From positions 1 to 18,936 of the forward strand of contig ML210520.1 of NCBI GenBank assembly GCA_004369085.1: a stretch of 18,936 nt of DNA. Direction: 5' to 3'. The notes beneath the pieces were generated by a model that was not told where the DNA came from, ran no database searches, and was given only the letters and a program-made list of their open reading frames with translations. Below, in pieces: positions 10,001 to 18,778 of this stretch. This DNA is from Coprinopsis marcescibilis (lineage: Eukaryota; Basidiomycota; Agaricomycetes; Agaricales; Psathyrellaceae). Both the position numbers and the translations under genes were made by a program. The first letter of the stretch is position 1; each line of letters opens with the position of its first letter.

Positions 10001-10691
10001 CCACAATTGGGGAAAATTCTGGAACTGATTGTGCGGACTGTCCGGGTGCTTGCGGTTCAGGCGTTGCCACTAATTGAGAGACGATATGAGCGTACACAGA
10101 CGAATATAGGAGAAAAAACGCTACCTTCATTGACCATCGAATATGTTGCCTGTCCTGACTGCTTGAGAGGCACCTCCTTTGGAATGGCAATGGATAGCTC
10201 TCCTTCGTCGCACTCCTGCATCGCCGAGTATAATTTGCGCTTCAGTTCAGCGTGCCTATGACAGTCCTGCGCCTCGGTAGTCCCTCCCATCGTGATATTC
10301 GTCAGCGGATCGTGGATAGTGAACTCTGCTGGATGGCCTGCGACAGTAACGGCTTGGATCGCTGCGAGGGGTTCAGTACTTGTCAGAGCTAGGATATTTG
10401 TACATACTGCATTGTCTTGAGTGTATATGCAAGGTCCGAAGGTCACTGCTGGTGGGTATAATGGTCATTTCCGTGTAGCCCTGCAAGCACGAGTCAGACA
10501 ACGTAGCATGAACACAAAGTACGGCGCATACCCATAGAGTCCCAGCAAAGTCGATTTCAAGAACCACTTTTTGATGACTAGTATATACGAGAACGATTGT
10601 CAGTAGTTTCTTAGAGAATGGTGGTGAACGCTACTCATATAGAGAAACCACGTCGGATATGCTCGCGTTGCAGAGAGATACGCGTATCCAT
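4063..10691 (-). CDS. TAF2: TFIID subunit TAF2 with three C-terminal bromodomains (~1,960 aa)
   Basis: TAF2 is the large TFIID subunit with an inactive M1-aminopeptidase fold that helps TFIID bind core promoters. Resolved exons: 10480-10408, 10361-10125, 10069-9669, 9617-8598, 8542-8108, 8058-7939, 7886-7734, 7675-7274, 7225-6213, 6159-5969, 5906-4790, 4733-4455, 4402-4063, preceded by one starting near 10576 (HQKVVLEIDFAGTLW) and a probable first exon at 10691. Frames join exactly from HQKVV to the stop (1,941 residues). TAF2 landmarks are GYTEMTIIPTS with RTLHIHSRQC, AGHPAEFTIHDPLTN, WVPCIDNLWEKCTWEFEF, SDSWLINGLSLYINGLFLKK, GQMTIRIHEADGTPYEHVLD and FMWVSQLQRDRDV, then the HEAT-like helical part to about residue 1150. 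The remaining ~800 residues are a Pro/Ser/Thr-rich linker, bromodomain 1, a charged RD/RE-rich linker, and bromodomains 2 and 3, ending in a Lys-rich NLS-like tail. The first exon (MDTRISLQREHIRRGFS) lacks a canonical donor in phase, so the N-terminus is uncertain. Confidence 0.96.
4134..4508 (-). other. Bromodomain 3 coding region of TAF2 (divergent)
   Basis: About residues 1828-1935, split by intron 4454-4403. It has a WVF shelf before REPVDP and IPTYFDVIP, but the usual PMDL is replaced by RKDARDLRTI. It continues with MDLMVNNAIKFNGADSEV, keeping the Asn in IKFN. A basic tail containing NKKRKD and SKKAKTS ends the protein. Confidence 0.75.
4526..4880 (-). other. Bromodomain 2 coding region of TAF2
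   Basis: About residues 1722-1820, split by intron 4789-4734. It reads FIFLRPVDP, CPTYLQEIEQPMDFGTISNK, KLSQGLYKS, then FANCRQFNPPG with the conserved Asn in RQFN. It resembles bromodomain 1 closely in the FL-x-PVDPI segment and in the GLYKS helix, which suggests that one arose from the other by internal duplication. Confidence 0.82.
5285..5430 (-). repeat. RD/RE dipeptide repeat in the TAF2 linker
   Basis: This stretch encodes a long run of alternating Arg with Asp or Glu (RDRDRERERERD and then more of the same), ending in an RSRS motif. Such mixed-charge tracts are known from nuclear RNA-processing and condensate-forming proteins. It sits between bromodomains 1 and 2. The complementary strand reads as Ser/Arg-rich, which explains a spurious open frame there. 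Confidence 0.85.
5865..6325 (-). other. Bromodomain 1 coding region of TAF2
   Basis: About residues 1280-1395, split by introns 6212-6160 and 5968-5907. Visible elements are a WPF-shelf equivalent (TLF) before LQPVDP, the ZA loop ending NYFDVIKEPMDLSTM, helix residues KLEEGLYKSR, DFRLMVNNSKTYN with the conserved acetyl-lysine-contacting Asn in KTYN, and the helix ALETFFEK then WTIINK. It is the most canonical of the three modules. Confidence 0.85.
9170..9262 (-). other. Degenerate M1 peptidase site in TAF2
   Basis: In active M1 enzymes this segment reads HExxH, then about 18 residues later the zinc-binding Glu of a NEG motif. Here the aligned residues are HALACQWAG and later WLINGLS. The catalytic Glu is Ala, the second His is Cys, and the downstream Glu is missing. 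This agrees with the known loss of peptidase activity in the TAF2 family, so the domain is a scaffold and not an enzyme. Confidence 0.8.
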
Positions 10692-10896
10692 GTCGCGCAA
10701 GACCTAGCAAGCCACAAAGGAGAACGTCGACAGAGCTCTTTAATACAGGCACAAACGACGAGAACCCAAGGAAAATGTGAATGACGAGGATATAGCGCTG
10801 CGCCTGCGTAGAGTCAGATGGTGGCAGCAGACAGAGAGGAGAGACTCCTCACACTTGATTATGTAATGTTTCCCATCTCCCTTGTGCGCGACCACC
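10692..10896. promoter_or_regulatory. Divergent promoter between TAF2 and LTV1
   Basis: About 205 nt separates the probable TAF2 ATG (minus) from the LTV1 ATG (plus), so both 5' UTRs and promoters share it. A weak TATA-like GGATATA is visible at about 10788-10794. An upstream ATG at 10818 is out of frame with LTV1 and its frame runs to 11024, past the LTV1 start. It would act as an overlapping uORF if transcription begins before it. Confidence 0.5.
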
Positions 10897-12769
10897 ATGC
10901 CCCCGAAGTCCAAGTCCATTTTTCGCCAGCCAGGCACCAAACATTTTCAGCTTGTCCATCGTTCACAAAGGGACCCCTTGATCAACGATCCAGAGGCTGG
11001 ACAGCATGTACTCAAGGCATTTGAGAGAGACAATATCAAAAAGGTCAGTATAATCGCAATGCGCTCTCATCAATCTGAAACTGATCTAATTACAAGGGAA
11101 AATCTCGAGAAGAACTAGAAGACATTCTGGGAGATGAGTTATCGTCTGAGCGACCAAATGCAGGAGAGGCCACACTCTACGGTGTCTACTACGATGACAC
11201 CGAGTACGATTATATGCAACATTTGCGGACCGCGGGTCTGCAAGAAGATGGCGTCGAAAGTGTCCTCCTTGAAGCACCATCAGCTTCCAAGTCAAAACGG
11301 CAGAATAAGAAAGCTGTCTCTATACTCGACCTCCCTGCAGACTCTCTACCCCCGACATATGAATTACCGAGGACATACGATTCGCAGCAGGCCGTACCTG
11401 AATCCATCTCTGGACTGCAGCCAGACATGGATCCTCATTTACGCCAGGTTTTGGAAGCGCTCGAAGACGATGCTTTCGTTGATAACGGACTTGAGGATGA
11501 CTTCTTCCACGACCTTGTTGCAGAAGGCGAGCGAGCGAGCGACGAGGAACTCGACTTCGATTTTGAGGAGGAGGAGGAGGAGGAGGAAGTAGACGAGTTA
11601 GACGAAGAACCCCGAGAAGAAACCTGGGAAGACCGTTTCAAAACCTTCAAGAAGGAGCACAATACCGAACAGAGCTATGATAGCGACGATGATTTAGCTT
11701 CTGAAGGTGGAGACACTGTGCGAAGTTTGCTGTCCATCTCTGTCATTGGTGGCAAGAAGAGAAGAAAAGGGTCTAGCGTCGCTTCTGGATACAGTATGAG
11801 CAGCTCTTCGATGACCCGCCACGAGGGATTGCAAACACTCGACGAACAATTTGAACAGGTACCTTTTACGCACCAGCATTGCGAACTTGTGATGACCTTT
11901 TCCCTAGATGATGTTGAAACAGTACGGCGACGAAGAAGGCGACGAGGAGCCACGACCAGACTCAGAAGACGACGAGTCAGACGAGGCGCCAGAGCTGATT
12001 ACATCAAGAGACGATTTCGATGGTATGATTAGCGAATTCCTGAACGACTACGAGATCCTTGGTCGCAAATTGCGGCCCAAGCTTGAAGGAGAGACAGGAG
12101 CTGAGAAATTGGACACCTTCCGTCGAGCGATTGGCAGAGACACCGATGTTACTGCACTCGAAGATGATGATAGCGAAGAGAATCAGTTCCAATACATCGA
12201 GGAAGAGGTCAAGAAAGATCGCTGGGACTGCGAGACTGTCCTATGTATGTTTCTTTGTGGTGCTCACTCCGGAGTCTCGCTGATATCTTTGGTAGCAACC
12301 TACAGCAACTTCGAAAACCATCCTCGACTCATCCGCGCCATAGATTCACGGCCAAAGTCTGTACCCAAGATTGTCCTGGACCCTAAGACAGGCCTTCCTT
12401 CGGTAGAGAGTTCTTCGCCGCTAAACCAGGCTCGCGAAAGACGAGTAGCTAAACCTCGGAAATCCACTCTGTCCAATTCGGAAGACAGCGATGAGTCTGA
12501 CAGTGATACCGACACAATCGGTAAGTCAAATGTGAAGCCTCTGTGGAAATTGGCTTCTGATCCAACTGTGCACAGAATACCGTCGAGCGGCTGTCAGTCG
12601 CCCACGCAGCGAAACAAAGGAAGAAAAGAAGGCAAGAAAAGCCGCCGTTAAGGTTGCCAAACAGACTCGTAGAGTCGAGAAGAAGACAACACAGACCCAG
12701 TTCGACGCCGAATTGAGAGATCAAAAGCAAAAATTGGTAGGAATGCAGGCTAAAACCAGAAAGTTGTAA
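10897..12769 (+). CDS. LTV1: 40S ribosome assembly factor LTV1 (5 exons, 554 aa)
   Basis: Ltv1 is a non-ribosomal factor bound to late pre-40S particles near the beak (with Enp1 and uS3). It must be phosphorylated and released for 40S maturation. Exons: 10897-11043, 11097-11858, 11908-12244, 12296-12520, 12576-12769. Phases join cleanly to the TAA. Family landmarks in order are KHFQLVHRSQRDPLINDPEA near the N-terminus, YGVYYDDTEYDYMQHL, DMDPHLRQVLEALEDDAFVD, a strongly acidic run of glutamates (about 11565-11600), YSMSSSSMTRHEGLQTLDEQ and FEQ, DRWDCETVLSTYSNFENHP, KTGLPSV and a basic coiled C-terminus (ETKEEKKARKAAVK). SMSSSSMTR matches the conserved SMTSS-type phospho-site region of the family, so kinase regulation is likely. 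It is longer than human LTV1 (about 475 aa), mainly from acidic and Ser-rich inserts. Confidence 0.95.
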
Positions 12770-13048
12770 ACTATGTAGTGTATTGTCAGCTGGTGCTCCA
12801 TCCATACTTTCTGTATACTTTCTCTCCCTCTTTCAGGAATGTATTTGCAGGAGCTCATCAACCTGTTTGAAAATACCCCCTATTGTAAAGATAATGAACA
12901 ATGACAGGTGATTGCGTTGATGAGATCACTGGAATGACGATTTCGACATGTCGGACATTTCCATTACACCGCCATCGATCTCAACTTTGCCTCTGACCAC
13001 CACTATCGCCATCTTATCCAAAGTTCTTGAATTCTGAATCGAAGCATA
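12770..13048. promoter_or_regulatory. Gap between LTV1 stop and HET-C start
   Basis: 279 nt between two genes in the same direction. It must hold the LTV1 3' end and the HET-C promoter and leader. A pyrimidine-rich run (about 12808-12836) is present. No known binding motif, RNA gene or open frame could be supported. Confidence 0.4.
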
Positions 13049-16000
13049 ATGGCTTTTACGCCAAATATCTACACAACTTTCCTGTTTGTTGCAACCTTAT
13101 GTGTATTGCTTCCCCAGGCGCAAGCTTTTGGCGCTGGAGACATCCCTGACTTCGCCTTTTTGAATGGTCCGTAGCATCTCGCACTGATTATATGATTTGA
13201 ACAAGGCTGACGCTGCACAGATAAGGCCTTCAGACATGGAGACATTGAATCTATCCTTGCAAACCTTGCGAAGTCGGCTGGACGTGCTTCCATCGGAGGC
13301 ACTGGTCTCATCGGAATCGCGACGTCGGTCTATCAAGCAGCTGCAGGGCCTCCCAAATTTAACAGAGCAGACATACAGAGGGTCTATTTTGTGAGTCCCA
13401 CAAATCCTAAACCTGGTTCGACACTGAATGCGTCATTTCAGGGCAACTGGTTACGCGATTACTCCCAGGTACAGAGAGCCAAGACCCTGATTGGCTCATC
13501 GTTCCTGACGTCATTTCTTGCTGTAGGCGATGGACATTGCTGGATTGAGCAAGCTCTCGAAGGAGACACTAGTTTTGGTGCTTTCAGTACTCGGATTTAT
13601 GGTGGGGCTTTTGAAGTAGACAATGTCGCTTTCGTTGATGTCCGTTTTTCCAAGACTTTTGGCTACACGACCGATGAGTTCGAGATCACTGAAGAACGTC
13701 TCGGAGTTTATCTTCCCGTCGTAGGTTTTAGTTCTTCCTCAAGAGATTTGCATAAATTGACAGAGGCTTAGGAACACATCGACAATCCAAAGTAGACTCT
13801 ACAGCATGATCGTGTCTGTTATCGTTACTTACTTTTATTCTCAGAGGATACGCAGAGAAAGAAGGTGATGCCCGTCGATTCCACCCTAAACTTCGCCCAC
13901 CGGTCGATCCAAGGGAACTCGAAATTGACCCAAACACCGGAATGAAGGTAGCTACCCCTGTGCCTCCGATCTAGCTCGCGGTCTGATCAGTTGCTGGGCT
14001 TAGAACTACATGGCCACAGAAAATCGTGGTTGGGATACTTCCACCGCATTCATCCGGAGGACCTTCACGGCTTGCATTGAGCGAGGCCGCAGAGCCGACG
14101 GTAAAGAAAATGCTGATTTGTGGGAGGCTTTCCGACTTCTTGGTACCGGATTGCATACCATGGAAGATCTTTTGGCGCACAGTAACTGGTGTGAGCTTGC
14201 TCTAAGAAAAATGGGTCATCGTGAGGTTTTCTGCCATGTCGGTGATCAAGGTTGGTTGTCTATTTGACTGACCCCGCCGACGCGTTCTAATGACTATTTA
14301 GTGACTGTGAATACCCCTAGTGGCCCTGCTCCCCCTCTCGTCACAGGGACTTTCGGCGGTGCTGATTTCGTTCACTCACTTCTGGGAGAGGCCGGCGAGT
14401 AAGTCATATACTCGACTAGAGACAAAGCCGATGCTCATTCAATCTCAGTAAGCTGAGTCAGGCCAGTGTCACCGACCTCTCAGGCAAACTCGACCAGGTA
14501 AGATTGATCTTTTCTTTTCTGACCCTCAGAGGATCGTTAACATATATTCCAAAGGCCCAAGGAGGCAACGCTGATCTCGGCCCGCTCAAGGCTATTCTCC
14601 AAAAGGTCATGGGTGGCAGCAAAGAAGACGAGGAAAAGCTCGACCAAGGACAGCAAATGCAAGAGGCTGCTCAAGGCTACAAGTTCAATCCAGACAACGT
14701 GGCCCCTCCTGAGGTGCAACAAAGGCTTCTGTCTCTGCTGAGGTGGCACGACGATGTTATGAGGGATGTGTCCAAGAAAGTTGCGATGGTTCCAGGTCTC
14801 TCTGGGTTGCTTGAGGAATTCAGCAATGCGCTTAACGCCTGTATGCGTCTGTCTTTGAATATCTTTAGGACCTTTCTACTAACTGTCTGGATTAGACATC
14901 TACACTGTTCTGGCCCCATACCTCACTGTACGTGCATTAATTCTGGCTGTCCGTTTGACATACTGATGGCATGTATCATCAGCCTATCTTGACTCAGGCG
15001 ATGAGTGCTCTCGACGAAGGAAGTAAAGAAGTCATCAACAACGACGATCAGTTCGAAGTCTTTGATAACCCTCGTTCGTCTGACCCGTCTCACAGTATGC
15101 TATCGAAGGTACAACAATAACATATCTATGGGTTAGTTGGTTTGCTCAACTTGATGCACAGGATCATTTTGGACTTATCCTTAACGAGCCCGCTGGAAAG
15201 ATCGCACAAATTCTCGTCGAATACTCTGTCAACCTCATTGTTCAGGTGATTCCTCGAGTTTGACCTCAGCTTGCACTCGGAAATTAACCGAGAAACCCTA
15301 GGCCTGGAGCGACAACAGCGACCCAAATAGCGTCATAGATAAAATCTTGGAGGCCTTCCACCACCCTTACTATAACACTGGTCGATCCGAAATCCAACGC
15401 AAAATGTTCGACCACATGCAGAGATGGATTGGTGGCTTGGGTCCGGATGAAGCTAGGCAGACGATACAAGCATTGTCCAAGGTTCGTGGCTCTGCAACAC
15501 TTCCTGATCCCACCGGTTGACCCCCCCGTTTGCAGGAAAGCGTCCGCAATCACAAAAACAAACGGTTGGGATCAGAAGATCAGAGCTTCGACGAGCCAGG
15601 TTACGCAGGGTGTGGTCACGGTCATGGAAAGCCCAGCTCCAACAAGCCTTCAGGTGTGTGAATTGCCACACGTTTGTCTGCATTATTAATTCTGATCACG
15701 ATTTCGGATAGCCGGTAGCAAACCCCAAGTCGCCACTGGTGGCTACGGTGGAGCGGCCGCTGCTGTTGGATACGGCGGAAGACGTCAGGACAACACAGGA
15801 TACGGTGGTGGTCGCCAAGATAATACCAGTTACGGAGGACGAAAAGATAACACTGGGTATGGTGGAGGACGGCAAGAAACTACACAAGATAATACCGGGT
15901 ACAGTGCTGGTCGTCAACAGCAGACGTCAGGTGCCGCTGCGAGCTACTACAACCGTCAAGACGATGATAGCCATAGTGGAGGGCGACAGGAAAGCACAGG

Positions 16001-17066
16001 CTACGGTCGTAAAGAAAACCCTGTTTCTGGACGACAGGACAATATTGGATACGGAGGACGTCAAGAAACCCCAGAATACGGCGGGGGACGTCAGGAAACC
16101 CCAGGATACGGCGGAGTACGTCAAGAAGCCTCAGGGTACGGAGGAGGACGTCAAGAAACCTCCAGCTATGGCCGACACGAAAGCTCCTACGGAGATGCTA
16201 CCGCAGGGTATGGGCAACAAGGTGGCAGAAAGAATGATGACAATGACAAGCCCAAGTATGGCACTCAAGGCGGAGGACGTCGCGACGATGACGACGACAA
16301 GCCCAAGTATGGCGGCGGATATGGAGGAGGGAGACGTGACGATGATGATAAGCCCAAGTACGGTGGAGGCGCTGGAGGCAGACATGACGATGATGACGAG
16401 AAACCTAAATACGGTGGAGGCTATGGAGGAAGGCGCGACGACGATGACAAGCCCAAGTACGGTGGAGGCGCTGGAGGCAGACCTGGCGATGATGACGAGA
16501 AACCTAAATACGGTGGAGGCTATGGAGGCAGACGTGACGACGATGACAAGCCCAAGTACGGAGGAGGCGCTGGAGGAAGGCGCGACGACGACGACAAGCC
16601 CAAGTACGGTGGAGGCGCTGGAGGCAGACGTGACGACGACGATGACGACGACGACAACAAGCCCAAGTACGGCGGAGGTGCTGGAGGAAGACGTGACCAG
16701 GACGATAAGCCCAAATATGGTGGTGGAGGGTATGGTGGTTCTCAGCGTCGCGATGACTTGGACGACCAGCCAAAGAAAAAATACGGGAAGGATGATTCTG
16801 ACGACGAGAAAAAGAAGAAAAAATCCGGTAAGAAGAACAAAGACAGTGACTCTGATGATGATTCACGGAAGAAAAAAGGGTATGAGGCAGGTGGACGGTC
16901 TGGATACCAACCCTCGTATGGACAAGCGCCGTCTGCCCCAGGATATGCTCCTAGCTATGGGAGCAACGAGACCTTTGGGGCAGAGCGAATGAAGATTTCC
17001 AAGAACTCAGATGACGAAGACGACGACCGCAAAAAGGGAAAGTATGGAGGGGGACGTCGTTATTAA
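13049..17066 (+). CDS. het-c: HET-C family protein with repeat-rich C-terminal tail (17 exons, 1,050 aa)
   Basis: A homologue of HET-C, a glycine-rich cell-surface protein. In Neurospora its alleles control heterokaryon incompatibility; the family is widespread in fungi and its ordinary role is poorly known. Exons: 13049-13166, 13221-13390, 13442-13468, 13527-13601, 13655-13720, 13772-13791, 13845-13947, 14004-14250, 14302-14398, 14449-14497, 14555-14840, 14896-14927, 14983-15108, 15162-15245, 15302-15481, 15536-15653, 15712-17066. Residues 1-26 are a signal peptide ending AQA, before the typical mature start FGAGDIPDFAFLN. Family blocks: FRHGDIESIL, FGNWLRDYSQAMDIAGLSKL, TDEFEITEERLGVYLPVEH, IDNPKGYAEKEGDARRFHP, LGTGLHTMEDLLAHSNWCE (about 240-258) and GGADFVHSLLGEAGD. 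From about residue 600 the protein is low-complexity: GYGGGRQE-type, then KPKYGGG repeats, then a Lys/Asp/Ser-rich end. Whether it is an allorecognition locus here cannot be told from one allele. Confidence 0.96.
15768..16227 (+). repeat. GYGGGRQ(E/D)-type degenerate repeats in HET-C
   Basis: The first half of the HET-C tail is built from imperfect units of about 10-14 residues such as GYGGGRQDNT, YGGRQETPEYGGG and GYGGVRQEAS. They are Gly, Tyr, Arg and Gln rich, like prion-like or RGG/GY tracts. Units differ in length and sequence, suggesting older duplications than the block that follows. Confidence 0.85.
16228..16740 (+). repeat. RRDDDDKPKYGGGAGG tandem repeat block in HET-C
   Basis: Ten copies of KPKYG are present, most inside a 16-17 residue unit of the form RRDDDDKPKYGGG(A/Y)GG. 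The units carry Tyr or Ala at the variable position in the order Y, A, Y, A, Y, A, A, A, Y (after a first irregular copy). A 99-bp higher-order unit is clear: the DNA at 16350-16430 recurs at 16449-16530 with few changes. One copy has an expanded run of eight Asp codons (about 16630-16655). Near-identical copies imply recent unequal exchange or slippage. Confidence 0.92.
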
Positions 17067-17375
17067 ACGCAGCTTGAGCATTGTGCCCTTGAAATGCCTT
17101 CGAAGTTATTCAACGGAGCGGGCTGCTGGGAAAGGTGAAATCAGCCTTGTTACACAGGGAGGACAATAAATCGAATGTACTTGTAGTTAAGATAAATATG
17201 CAGTTTTTCTTTCGAGTCTTTTGTCGGTCTAATCTGAACACTGAAGCATAACGTTCGGCTCGATCATTTCTGAGTCGCGATAATTGGAAACCCGCGTGTA
17301 TGGGGCTCTTGTCCGCCATGATCATCTCGTATCAACAAGGGTTGCCTCTTTTCCTCCACAATCATTGCGCAAATA
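17067..17375. promoter_or_regulatory. Gap between HET-C stop and MED11 start
   Basis: 309 nt. An AATAAA hexamer at 17165-17170, about 100 nt after the HET-C stop, is a good polyadenylation candidate. The remainder should contain the MED11 promoter and leader. Short out-of-frame ATGs exist, but no extra gene, RNA gene or repeat is supported. Confidence 0.5.
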
Positions 17376-18051
17376 ATGACTTCGGACGCTCAGGACACCA
17401 CGGAACAAGAGCCTTCACTGGCTATGGATCCTATATGGAGCACTAGTCGTACAGCAAGGCAGATTTATGACCTCGGCGGAGTCGAGAAGGTAAAGTATCT
17501 GTCTATGGATGTCTGACCTCGATTTGTGACGAACTGTTGTCCAGGATATCACCCGCCTGCTTCGACTGGCTGCTACATCAGTGGCCTTGTTAACTTTACC
17601 TCAAACTGACGGTCCAGGTGATAAGCTACCTCAGGATGGGGAGCGTTCTGAACAATTCGTCGTCGAAGTCGGGGAATACTTCGAGCGTCTCAACGTAGGT
17701 CAAACGATTTCTTGCTACGTTTTAATCGTTGCTGACGGTGTGAACCTTCAGTCAATCCAATCGAATATTCGATCTGGATTAAGTCATGTTCGCCGGTCTC
17801 GTATCGCACCATCGGCCATTATCGCCCCACCCCAGGACTTTGTTCCTCCTTCTCTCGGTGTCGGACGTCCCAACGATCTTAGAAACCCCTCAACGAAGAA
17901 TCGCGGCCTTCAGGAAGAAAAGGTTGACCGGGATGCGTGGCACGGCATTCTCGAGGCTCTGACTCGTCTGAAAGAGGCTCGAGACGCAGAAAGCCAAGGC
18001 AATACAAAGCCTTCCGAACCAAGCCAAAGTTCAGATGCCATGGAGGAGTAA
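17376..18051 (+). CDS. MED11: Mediator complex subunit 11 (3 exons, 187 aa)
   Basis: MED11 is an essential head-module subunit of Mediator. It forms a four-helix bundle with MED22 and links Mediator to TFIIH and Pol II pre-initiation assembly. Exons: 17376-17489, 17545-17694, 17752-18051. The family pattern is RTARQIYDLGGVEKDITRLL followed by LAATSVALLTLP, then SEQFVVEVGEYFERLNSIQS and NIRSGLSHVRRSRIAPSAI. The helical core is residues ~20-120. After that the C-terminal part is Pro-rich and probably disordered, with a last helix (DAWHGILEALTRLKEARDAE). It is longer than metazoan MED11 (about 117 aa) because of the N-terminal lead and this tail. An alternative start is Met17 (LAMDPIW). The second intron is 57 nt with no in-frame stop. 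Identification rests on the short helical signature, so it is a little less certain than its neighbours. Confidence 0.88.
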
Positions 18052-18235
18052 TACGTTTTCTATTGTTCGCAATCGACAAGACACGCATTGTAAGTAAACT
18101 ATCTCTTCATGCACTGAACACGCGCTGATCCGCAACTTCCTTCCAGTTTTCCTTCGTTCTCAATCGCGTTATCTCCCTTGGCCTAAACGTACAATCGACT
18201 CTCGCATTGGTTCACAATGCACATTCCATGGTTCA
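18052..18235. other. Convergent gap between MED11 and TBCA
   Basis: 184 nt between stops on opposite strands, expected to hold both 3' UTRs. No canonical AATAAA was seen and no gene is supported. Confidence 0.4.
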
Positions 18236-18778
18236 TCAAGCACTCGCGGTTTCTAGAATCTCCTGGGCTTTGAGAAGGTCTTCGTCCTCTGCAAGTTCTT
18301 CCTGCTTCTTTGCTCCAGCCTGATGGATGTGGTTTATTGTGAGACGAGGAAGAGGACGGATTCACCAGCTCAGATGACTACTCACCAACACCCCACGAAG
18401 ATCCTCAACTGCTGAAGCCAGCCGGGTTTCTGTATCCTTGACCATCTTTTCGGATTCTTCGATCAGTTTTCCCTGCCGGAACGAATCCTAGGATTAGCAG
18501 GCTGGGTGTCAGATATCGCCACGATGCACTCACTGCATTCTTAAGATCCCACTCCCAGTCATCGGCCTTTTCTGTATCTGCAACGAGCTTTTCACGTTTG
18601 ACTCTTAGCTGTACCACCTCTTTATCATAGAGTATGTGTTCCTTGTGGAGACTTTATGATGACAATGGGGAGTAGTCGTTTAGGCAGTTCCTGCAATGCA
18701 ATCGTAAAGTTGTGCCAACCGTTGTACAGTGCCTGACTTGATCTTGAGCTGTCGCTTAATCGCCTTGAGGTCTGACAT
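18236..18778 (-). CDS. TBCA: Tubulin-binding cofactor A (4 exons, 115 aa)
   Basis: TBCA (yeast Rbl2) captures folding intermediates of beta-tubulin released from the CCT chaperonin and passes them to cofactor D during tubulin heterodimer assembly in the cytosol. Exons: 18778-18720, 18651-18534, 18472-18386, 18319-18236. Phases join to a TGA that is directly followed by a second TGA. The protein starts MSDLKAIKRQLKIKSGTVQR, continues LHKEHILYDKEVVQLRVKRE, and later has KLIEESEKMVKDTETRLASA and EDEDLLKAQEILETASA. This is the usual three-helix, coiled-coil layout and length (about 108-115 aa). The KIKSGTVQRL block and the E-rich last helix are the family hallmarks. An ATG further upstream (18873) is in another frame and was not used. 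Confidence 0.92.

Noticed and set aside
11908..12651. A separate gene starting at the ATG at 11908
   Set aside because: The ATG follows a good CCCTAG acceptor, and the sequence continues the LTV1 protein after DEQFEQ, matching the family order, so it is an internal exon.
16228..16740. Regular repeats that might suggest a CRISPR array
   Set aside because: The repeats are contiguous, translate in frame as protein repeats, have no unique spacers, and lie in a eukaryotic gene.
16504..16866. Antisense open frames over the HET-C repeat
   Set aside because: They mirror the same stop-free repeat on the opposite strand and encode only low-complexity peptide.
15739..16992. A 417-codon open frame on the plus strand through the HET-C tail, the longest uninterrupted frame there
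   Set aside because: It is out of frame with the spliced HET-C reading frame. The frame set by exon 16 continues through all KPKYGGG units to the TAA at 17066. The other frame is open only because the repeat codons (GAC, GGN, AAG) give no stops in it.
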